The notes under the pieces were generated by a model. The model was not told the DNA's origin, made no database searches, and was given only the letters and a program-made list of their open reading frames with translations. Positions 55,134 through 64,000 of a stretch of 64,000 nucleotides of DNA are shown one piece after another. How positions within the stretch are numbered: position 1 is the first letter of the stretch; the number at the start of each line of letters is the position of its first letter. The position numbers and the translations under genes were made by a program. The stretch comes from Hypericum androsaemum (lineage: Eukaryota > Streptophyta > Magnoliopsida > Malpighiales > Hypericaceae): positions 5,166,109-5,230,108 of the forward strand of contig OZ023195.1 of assembly GCA_963995505.1 (NCBI GenBank), written 5' to 3'.

Positions 55134-57710
55134 TCAACATTGAGTGGGCCTCTCATAAGTAGGAGGCAAGGACGGGCAGTTCTCATTCATGTTGGCGTAC
55201 GGTTCAATGCTGTTGTATTCGGGCAACTCCATCCAATACTCGCCAAGAATTTGGCAGAACGGAAGCTCACCATCCTTATTGCTGCACCAACTAGGAAGTC
55301 GTGTCCGATTGTTCTCAAAAATTTTGAGCATGTAGGCATCGCGGATCTGTTGGAAAAATATCACTTTCTGAGTAAAGTTGCAACAAAAAGGTGAGGTGAG
55401 AACAAAGGAAAAATTGGAACGAGGGATGGAAGAGAAGTTCTGCAACATACAGTAAATTCAGTCACTTGAATTGAGCTAGAGACGGGACCAAATACTCCAG
55501 CATCCTTATACATGGATAGGATGAAGGCAACACAAGTTGTTGACTTCCCATCGCTATACACCCAGTCATCTTGTTCAGGCACTGTAAGCAATTCATCAAA
55601 GGCCATACCTCGCCTTTCAGTCTCCTCTAGGATTCCATACAAGTCTAGTGCCTGAAATAGAAACAACTGGTTGCAGATACTGACGCAATGAAGTGAGAGA
55701 AAACAAGGTTCGATAACATGCCACTGAAGGATAGACAACGTTTTGAAGCCACTGGCCAAATGAAAAAATAAGCTTGCTGAAATTAGGCATGCCTGAATAT
55801 ATATTTGTCAAGCTTGCTGACAAACGCATGAAACAAGTAAGACGTACAACTTCACTGAAATTTGATGCCATCCATGTAATGATGAAAAGCGTGGAGGATA
55901 GAGTTTAAGTTACATGAAGTACCTCTGTTTCAAGTCGCTTATTCAAAGCTTCATTCCACATATTAGCAGCATATGATGGCTGCACTCTAGTCCACATAGA
56001 CATCACAGAAACGACCTAAAAAGCGAATCAAACATGAGATGATGTTTTTGAAAGCAAGCCAGCAATAACTAGCAGTCCAGAAGCCGAATGAATAGCTATC
56101 CCTGTTCGGAAGGTGGGAGAGGCTAAACATGCAGGATATGGGTGTAACATGGACTTGAAGCACTGCTTAAACAGAAAAATATAGTGCAAGTATAAAACTA
56201 GGTAGCAGCAACGACTAACAAAAGAGATATTGCACGTGCACATACTCGAGCAAATTCAGAGAAAAGAGAAGACATACCAAGTGAGCATCAAGAGGAGGTG
56301 GATAATTGTCAGCTATTGTGTCAATCCAACTAAATATCATGTTGTGATAACCATACGGCTTGCCTGACATGCTTCGAGCATATTCCCAAGCTGCAGTATT
56401 GTTGAACCTTGCCCGCACATCAGGATGCAGGGGAAGTAGGGCTATTTGCGGATTAGAACCATCCTTGAGTGCCAGTTCCCACCACTCATCCCAAGGAATT
56501 ACCACTATGATCTCTTCACCCTGCATAACCCACAGAGAGCATGTCCTCAGAACTACTGAGCAAGAACATTTATACATACAAATCTAACAATTTGCCTTGT
56601 CCAATTAAAAAAGCTAGTAGCAGTGAAGGAAAACAATAGTGAAAAACTTAAATAAGTATAATCCTTGAACACCAAAGGCATCGACACTGTAAACCTCTTG
56701 AAGTCTGAAGAAACTTCTGAACGCACCTCCTCATTCTCATGCCCTGATTCTCCAACCCATAGTTTCCCAAACTCATCTTTCAAGCAAACTGCAGTATGGC
56801 CTGCAAATGCGCCCGTCACCCACTTCTCCAACGACTCAAATCCACCCCACCGACCACGTATCTTCGACACAGCAAGAAAATCACCGGAATGAACATCCTC
56901 CGGATTGATAGTCGAACGCCAAGGCTGAGGACGTTTCTCAAACGTTGCACCCATATGATTCGTCAAGAAAGCCAAGTTAGCATTCTGACCCCATACCGTG
57001 TTTGAGAAAAGTGGCAAAACATCGATCAAAGACATCATTGTCCCCAGCATCCCCGACGGCATTAGGAACACCGAAACACCATGCTGCTTCACCTGCAATT
57101 ACACACAACAAACTCCATTCAAACATTGGAAATCGAAAAACACGAAAAACAAGCACAAAGAGCGGTACATAGTTCATCTCGGCCTCCTCCTCCCACGAGT
57201 CGAACTTCAAAGCGTGCTCCTTCGCGGAGAAGTAGTAATCCCACGTCACCCTGTACGGCGTAGCGAAAACGTACAGATCCATACACGTCCAGCTGTGAGC
57301 GGCTGACGTCTATAACAAACCAAAACACGGCACCAATTAAAATCACTAATAAATCGCTGGAGGAAGTGAAAATAAACGGTTACCTTGAGGTAGAGGACGC
57401 CGCCGCCGAGGCCGGGGTCATCGGCGCGATCGCCGCCGGTGAAATCGAGGCGGGCCTCGTTCTCGTAGAAGCAGGCGCCCTTCCACTGGACGGTGCCGTT
57501 TCCGGGGGCCACCGTACCGACGAAGTAGGGGAGGAGATCGACGGCGCTGTGGAGGTTGTTGAGTACCGGCCAGGAGAGCTGACGTGGCAGCACGGGGAGG
57601 ACGTCCTTCACACGGAAGGGGACCTTGAACGCGGCCGAGGGATCGAGCCCCAGCCCTAGCCCTAACAGGGAAAGGGCAAAGAAAATTAGACGGCGCTTCG
57701 TGGGAGACAT
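55134..57710 (-). CDS. Secreted/endomembrane protein with putative permuted papain-like fold (At4g27020-like)
   Basis: Seven exons, all joins phase 0: 57384-57710, 57169-57309, 56727-57092, 56278-56520, 55923-56015, 55451-55651, 55134-55346; 527 residues. An N-terminal signal peptide or anchor (RRLIFFALSLLGLGLGL) is followed by a ~200-residue domain. Then comes HSGDFLAVSKIRGRWGGFE...GAFAGHTAVCLKD with GESG, and, after exon 6 starts, GKSTTCVAFIL. From memory, plant relatives carry an inositol-trisphosphate 5-phosphatase label. I see no phosphatase motif. The GD...GHTA...ES...C pattern (Asp227, His255, Glu271, Cys430) is instead what circularly permuted NlpC/P60-type cysteine hydrolases show. 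That assignment is inference. No defects; the gene appears functional. Confidence 0.85.
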
Positions 57711-58379
57711 TGTGGATGACCGGTTAGCCCGAGGGAGGAGGGAGGTGGGAAGGGGTGAAATCGTAATTTACATGGGGTAAAGAGGAGGAAAAGCAAATGC
57801 GTGGCGGGTTATGAAGACGAGGTGGTCAACCGACGTGCACTACGGTTCTCCCAGTTTCGGATTTGATTGGTCAAGTCAAAACAAATTTATGAAAAATATT
57901 CTTAAATTAATTATATTTCGTATGAAAATATCAAACAAATATCATATAATGTTATTGCGAAATTTAAATCAAAATTATAATTTAACCGAATTAAAAAAAA
58001 ACTCAATTTTCAAAAAATTGATTTTGGGTAGTTTAATTTTTACCTAGAATAACTAGGTGAAGTAACCAATCAAGATTAACTAGTGGTCAAGTTTTTGTAT
58101 AAAACAATTCGATATTACCAATGATATACCCAACTATCAGCACGGAATGTTTTGGAACGAGAGAGAGGAAATCATATTACCAATGATATCTCAAAGTTCG
58201 CATATGATTTTGTTACATACGGATACGACTACTCTCCACATGTATTTGCATGTAAATACTTGGATGATACGAATAGAATTTACTACATTTTTGTACTCGC
58301 TCTAAATAAGAGGCCGTCATTACGAGTCTTCAATTACTGGAGATGCATCAAGAAGCAACAATATGCAGTCCCTTCCCCT
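57711..58379. other. Promoter region of the 7-exon gene and spacer
   Basis: No other gene supported; the right part is the 3' flank of the MYND gene. Confidence 0.3.
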
Positions 58380-61348
58380 CTACATTCCGAACAGGAAGCA
58401 ATTCGAGTAGCAAGGGAGAAATAGAGCAGCGCCCTCCATCACCATCGGCTGCCTGAACGGATTCAACTGAATCTACGACGAAGTGGCGCCCAGAGAAATG
58501 CAACCAAATTGAGGATCAACGGGGGGGATAAGTTTATTTTTAGAAAGCGACGGATATGTTGTGATAGCTTACCGGGAGCGTTAGAGGGTTGCCGGTGACA
58601 CTGCTTATGCAGCTAGCAGCAAGATGGCAAGCTTCTTCGCAATAATCGGAAAATACTGCTGGGACATTAATGTTTTTAATCAGCTCCTGAAACAGAAAGA
58701 CAATCGATAAGAAAAAATTAGCACTAGCTGACGGCTTACAGGGCAACCTGGTTTTGGCAGACAGCAAGGATAAACTTACCACAGTAGGGAACCAACTAGT
58801 ATAAGCAGCAACACCGGCATTTAGAGCAATCACCAAGTCCGGAGACGATTCCTATATATGCATAAGCTATAAACAAAGTCAACAGCGGATAGACCAAAGG
58901 CAACATAAATGAACTCTGCTGGTTTTAGTTACATGAGATTCATGATTGCTGAAGGTACACAGATGACCACAGGGGATTGTTCAAGAAAATTGACCTCTGC
59001 TATATCTATGTATCTGTCATGGTAAAATCCGTGATGGAGTCGTATCATTACTGATGAAGAAGCAGATGTGATTTCTGCGCTGCTGGTGTCCTTTTTCAAA
59101 GATTTACAAACGCAATCTTCATCTACGCATTGGGCGTACTCATGAAATTCAAGCTTCTCACCATCCCTAATGACAGGCAAGAATCTTTCTTGTTCAGAGG
59201 AAAAGATTAACAAAATAACACAAAAGGAAGTATGAGATGAGAAGAAAAAACTACATATGCCTTCTTAACCAATTCTGGAGCTGACCTGAATATCCTGAAA
59301 AAATGTATATCTTAACCCAGCTTACATTGTACCTGACTAATCATGTTGATCAAACATTTTGTGCAAAGGTTACAAAAAAATCCATTATATTGTGGATCAA
59401 CTACGTGAAGCACCAGAAAAGATTGTTGAAATTAGTGACAAGTGGTCCAAACAACTAATTAACACCCTATTAAAAAAGAATAAACTACTTAACGTACTGA
59501 AACCAGAAACGAACTACTAATGTTTCAACTGAAAATTTAAGCAATACCCCGACTTATATATATATATACACATGCACTTAGAAAGCCATAAATCAAGAGT
59601 ACGACAGACCTGAGTTTTGGTATTTCAGGTCCAATCAGCTCAATCTTTACTTGCACGCCCGGGAAAAGTGCAAGCAACTCCCTGAAGGCAGAAAGTTGAA
59701 GAAGCTCTTTTTCAGGCCCTTTAACAAAAACTCTTTTTGGTTAAATTTACAAATTAAATTATTAACATAAACTAAGAGCATGGAAGTTCGCCAATATATC
59801 AGGTAAAGTAAACCAGGAAAACACATAATGTGCACTCAACGAATGCCAGATGCATATTAAAGTGGCGTCATTAAAAATGAAATGTAATCAGAACAAAGTG
59901 TAGATAAAAGGATGGCCATTAAACTTCAAAGCATAAAGACATACCAAGATAGTGGATGCAGAGTTTATTAGAGGCTCTACTGCACAAGTTCTTCATACCA
60001 ACAACTTGAACGGCATGGTATATGGTAAGAGGCTGAAATATTAACGCCTTAAATCAACCCACCGTTTATGGGCAGTTTCAAAAGAACGCATTTGATCCAT
60101 AAATAAAAATAAAATCACAACGGCACAAACCCTGGGACCAATATAAACTTTTTAGCATGGAACAGTACATTCCTATGAAAAAGGCCCCTACAGAAAAACT
60201 GACCAAATTATCAGTAAATCGGTTTTACATTACAGAAACTGCAAAACCAGTTTCCGTACCAAGTGAAGAAGCAAAGCAACAGGTGAATTTAGGGGAATGC
60301 ATCTCCAATTGTAATACTCAGCCCAGTTCTTCAAATGTGCAGGTAGAGGAGACAAGGATCCTGCACGACCAAAAGAAGAATTGATGAGAAACCAAATTCG
60401 TAAAGAATACACATAAAAGCAAATAATACTGAAGCAAGATGGAATACCTGAACATGGGCATAGGTCACTAGACAGGTCCCAACCTGCATCCTTTAACCTG
60501 TGACACAAGTATACAACATAAATTAAAGAGTTAAACTAGTCACTGAAAACATGTCACAACCATCAACTATGCTCGTTGATTAAAAAGCCTATCACTAACT
60601 CTGCAAGCACGTGCGATCAAGTGCAATGTTGAATCATCCTAACCAACTTATGGTTCAATCTTGTACCATTGTCTCAAGCAGAGCAAAAAAGGTGATCTCA
60701 CACGCTTAATTTTCACGCCAGCCAGTGAGTCTAAGCACTTGACTCACTTCTTCATACATGCCTGCCTATATGTAATCGGGAAACCTCGTCGCCAATCAGA
60801 CGGCTGCAAACATCTACAAGAAAGCATACAATGGCAGTCAAAGTACGAACCTGGGACCATGGAACGAAGCCAGCGACGCTCCGCAGGAGCATTCAAGCAT
60901 CCACATTCCAGTACGATGAACCCCTCGTCTACTCAAGAACGAGCACCTACTCTCCTTTTCCTCAAACACCTACCCCCGAAAGGAAAATATTAGCCATAAA
61001 CTAAGGGGCAAACAAGTAATTTCCTTTCGGTGATCACCTGAACTGTAGCTTCCTCCGCGAAGGTGAAGGGGAAATCGTTCAAGGCATCGATGCGGCTCAT
61101 TTGCTGCCCTAGCCTATCACACTCTCCCTTGTGCTCGCTCCAGTGAGATAACTGCCAAACAGATTAAAACTAAATCCGACGCTCTCTCTCTCTTTACTGA
61201 GAAAAATTAAACAAAACGAGGAAATTAGTTCCAATTGGGGACGTACCTGGTGAGAGGCGGAGCAGTAAGAAACGGCGCCGCAGCGGCCGCACCGTCTCGC
61301 GGGAGGTCCCACGCATCTTGTCCCCCGTCCTTTCACCGCGCACTCCAT
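58380..61348 (-). CDS. MYND zinc finger / MSS51-C-terminal-like protein (ZMYND15-type)
   Basis: Nine exons: 61247-61348, 61038-61151, 60851-60969, 60448-60497, 59610-59718, 58995-59166, 58780-58851, 58573-58686, 58380-58472. Phases agree at every join, giving 314 residues. The N terminus is a MYND finger: [17 protein letters not shown] then [11 protein letters not shown], with His instead of Cys in the usual 'CQ'. C-terminal: [89 protein letters not shown]...[12 protein letters not shown], as in the MSS51 C-terminal domain. The yeast MSS51 link to mitochondrial COX1 translation should not be carried over; the plant role is unknown. The donor after DIAE (GTCAAT) is weak. No defects seen. Confidence 0.87.
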
Positions 61349-62280
61349 TTTTGCCTTTCCGTTTCGCCAAATCCGACGCCGTTCCGTGTTATTTTTCTTG
61401 TCATCGTAAAGGAGAAAGACTTCGGGCCCATTCTACACACTTTGGCCCATTAGGTATATTACTTGACTTTAGGCCCACTAAGCTTTTCCTTATTCTTCTT
61501 CTCATTGTCTGGCTTGTTAATAGAAATAGGAGGCTCGACTTTAAAGTTTCTGGTTGGATATATAAATTATAAGGTACTCAAATTTAAATTTTTGGGTGGA
61601 TTTATTTTGTAGTTATTTATCTTCACATGATTCTTAATATATAAAATCCATTACCAAATAGAGAAATTCTACTGACAAATACAACCAATAAATTCATCTA
61701 TTTACTTTGTGAATTGAACATTCACCTGATGCCGTACAATTTATTTATTAATTTATTATATTTGATTGTTTTCGATGGAACGATCATGATATTTCTTAAT
61801 TTTACATATGTGCGAGTGGTTATTTGAATGTCTAATTTATTATTTTGTTGAAGTGAAAAATATTTTTCCTGAAACTCATTTGTATTACATGCAAGTATAT
61901 GCCTATTTTAAAAAATTATAAGGAGAGAGAATTCGGGTAAGGTAGAAGAATTAGAGAGGAGAGAATTACGAGGAAGAAGAATAGATAGGGGAAGAGAAGA
62001 ATTAGAGAAGGAGAGGAAGATAGAGGCAGAAGGAGTAGGCAGAGGTAGTTGATAATTCATATATTCATTGATAATCATTACACGGTAATTACCAACAATA
62101 TATATAATGACTTAAAGTGGGTATTTCCCACGTAACCTACCAAACTAACTGGCCACTACTGCCACTTAACCCACTACTATGCAACATGTCCACGTGGCAC
62201 TTTGAAGGAATGGAAATAACAACTATATCATGTGCCTAAGCACTTGGAAGAATTATCGAAAACTACCCACGACTTAGAGT
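61349..62280. other. Upstream region of the MYND gene and AT-rich spacer
   Basis: Purine-rich GGAAGAGAAGAATTAGAGA-type tract at 61920-62050. No gene recognised. Confidence 0.3.
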
Positions 62281-62284
62281 CGTG

Positions 62285-62537
62285 ACATTTGGCTGCCCTT
62301 CAAAGAATTCTTGTCCCAAGAATTCATGCACTTTTCAAGTCGACTACACTCGGAAATTGAGACTTCAATACATGACAGGATCGCCAACAATATCAGCTTC
62401 TAGTCCGGGTGGCTTGTCCAACTACTCATGTACTTCATTCAGCACACTAATACTGGAAGCTTGGCGATGCTTACACATGTGTCCCTTGAACCATCTGTCG
62501 CCGCACTTGTAGCATGACGGTTCCTTCTTGGCGGGAA
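62285..62537 (-). pseudogene. Ty3/Gypsy gag-protease relic
   Basis: The minus strand reads AKKEPSCYKCGDRWFKGHMC, a zinc knuckle of the type CxKCGxxWxxGHxC found in plant Gypsy gag, followed by a decayed linker with stops (SVLNEVHE, PPGLEADIVG). Its upstream part is cut by the hAT element starting at 62538, and no LTR was assigned. Confidence 0.65.
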
Positions 62538-63194
62538 GTAGGGGTGAGTTTCAAACCGATTCAAACCGCAAAACCGACAAACCGCCAACCAATAAACTGC
62601 CCAAAATTAAAACCGCCTGCATTAACGGTTTGGTTGGTCGGTTTCATACCAAAACCGTAGTGGCTCGGCACGGTGTCTGTTTAAATTTTGTTATACACCG
62701 CCAAACCGTGAAACCGAGGTATAAACGATGTCGTTTTAATATAGGCATACTTTAGGCCAAAACGACGTCGTTTTGGTTCGGTATATAAGACATAAGTCAA
62801 TAATTCCTTTCTCTCTCCATTTTCTACCTCCCCATTCATTTTCTTTTCCCCTTCCCCCGACGATTTCTCCCTTCCCCAACCTCGCCCCAGCCCCCTGTCC
62901 TCTGCCCTCCTATACTCCGACGTTCGCCTCATCGCCTCGCCGCCCATCCTTCAACCTTTAGCCTAATTTTCGAAACCTTAAATATAAAACCCCCAAACTT
63001 CGAAACCCTAAAACCAATCAGGTATCCGTATTGGTTTTTAATCATCAATGTACTCTTAGTCTTGTGCTGTGTTTGTTAAAGATCTAACTAATACTAAACC
63101 AAGGGTTTGATATTGTCTTTGCATGCCAGAATTGTGAGATTCGTGGTTGAGAACACAGTCGAGGAGAGGATCGTCGAAGGCTCTCTGATTGTGA

Positions 63195-63305
63195 TTATGG
63201 TAAATTATTTAGCTTGATGTTTTGTTTTTTAGCTTGACTGTGCCAGAATAGCTCAGTCTCTCGACATTATGGTAAATTATTTAGCTTGATGTTTTATTTT
63301 TTAGT
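63195..63305 (+). repeat. Tandem duplication in the hAT leader
   Basis: ATTATGGTAAATTATTTAGC followed by TTGATGTTTT occurs at about 63194 and again at about 63268, duplicating a possible splice donor (ATG/GTAAAT). Confidence 0.6.
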
Positions 63306-63449
63306 TATGGACATTTGTTTTAGTTATGACAGTAGTTTCACAGTGGTACGATAATTTTGTTTAAGTTATGGATGTAGCTTTGTAGGTTCATTTTGCTTTT
63401 TAGTTATGGCAGTAGCTTTTTAGTTATGTCAGTTTGTTACTTATGTTAG

Positions 63450-64000
63450 GCAAATGATGATGTGGTTGAGGTGCATGAGGATGAAGAAGTTAGTGGAGCA
63501 AACGAGCAAACGAGGCAGCAACAAGAGGAACCTTGTAAGATTCCAGATAAACCTCCTTTGCCTTCTAAAAGAAAGTCGTCTGTTGCCTTGAATGATGAAA
63601 GTAACAAAAGTAGGAGGGTAACGAGTGAAGCGTGGAATCATTTTACAAAAGTTGAGGGCTGTGCAGTAGGTGAAGAAAAAGCTACATGTAACTATTGTGG
63701 TCAACGATATGCATGTAATCCTAAGAGGAATGGAACTAGTGCTTTGAAACAACACCTGGAAAGCAAATGCCCGAAATTAGCTAAGCAAGATTTAAAACAA
63801 ACCACTTTGTCTTTTGAGCCGGCTGAAACGGGTGGTGGTGTGGGTAAGCTCAAGGCCATTGCCTTCACTCAAGAAGAGGGTCGCAAAAAATTGGCAATAA
63901 TGATTATCAAAGATGAGTTGGCATTCAAAATTGTTGAAGGTGAGGGATTTATTGGTTATTCCAATTACATGAATTCTAGATTTGTGATACCACATAGGAC
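63450..64000 (+). CDS. hAT transposase, BED zinc finger (RICESLEEPER/DAYSLEEPER type), partial
   Basis: Open from an acceptor (TTATGTTAG/GCAAAT) to the window edge without a stop; the start codon must be in an upstream exon. Acidic N-terminal segment, Lys-rich KRKSSVALNDESNKSRRV (nuclear-localisation-like), then the BED finger SEAWNHFTKVEG...ATCNYCGQRY...GTSALKQHLESKC (Cys, Cys, His, Cys ligands). The linker EEGRKKLAIMIIKDELAFKI and FIGYSNYMNSRF are typical just before the catalytic core. No damage visible, unlike the 24-kb copy, so the element could be autonomous if the rest is intact. Confidence 0.85.

Larger units (their letters stand above)
62538..64000 (+). mobile_element. hAT transposon, 5' part; runs off the window
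   Basis: Begins TAGGGGTGAGTTTCAAACCG, the same start as the MITE at 47901 for the first 10 bases, with subterminal AAACCG/CGGTTT arrays in both orientations (62550-62710). A CT-rich leader, 5' introns and a BED-type transposase ORF follow. The right end and target duplication (left flank GCGGGAAG) are outside the window. Confidence 0.75.

Overview
This window is nuclear DNA of a flowering plant, most likely a eudicot. The evidence is GT-AG introns in plant gene families (JINGUBANG-type WD40, plant matrix metalloproteinase, AKR4 aldo-keto reductase, MSS51/MYND), AT-rich gene-poor intergenic DNA, and heavy loading with LTR retrotransposons, hAT and Mutator-type elements and SINEs. I cannot name the species. 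All exon joins below were made by eye from splice sites and reading phase; no alignment or transcript data were available.

Layout. 0-4 kb: a small coiled-coil-type gene and an intronless kelch-like gene with a frameshift. 4.5-13 kb: retroelement debris, namely a deleted Copia element with a hAT MITE nested in it, a decayed copy of part of the kelch gene, a Gypsy relic, a long non-coding LARD-like tract and a solo-LTR-like piece. 14-25.5 kb: a minus-strand SAM-domain gene whose exons lie on both sides of a 7.5-kb Ty3/Gypsy (Tekay/Del-type chromovirus) insertion, then a decayed hAT transposon. 25.7-38 kb: gene-free DNA with an LTR-like block, a long-inverted-repeat element with a Pack-MULE nested in it (carrying a beta-1,3-glucanase fragment), a MITE with internal tandem repeats, another MULE and a SINE.

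38-64 kb: a JINGUBANG-like WD40 gene, more MULEs and a SINE with a 15-bp target duplication, a probable DOG1-like relic, a matrix metalloproteinase gene, two hAT MITEs, an aldo-keto reductase gene broken by a nonsense codon and by a young gag-only Copia element in intron 1, a 7-exon gene with a putative permuted papain-like fold, a 9-exon MYND/MSS51-like gene, and at the right edge the 5' part of a potentially autonomous hAT transposon.

Apparently intact host genes: the coiled-coil gene, JINGUBANG-like, the metalloproteinase, the 7-exon gene and the MYND gene. They do not form a pathway. The most notable structures are the transposon histories: several insertions can be delimited to the base by their target-site duplications, and the Gypsy element has two unequal LTRs, one of which carries a Cassandra-like 5S-rRNA Pol III promoter domain.
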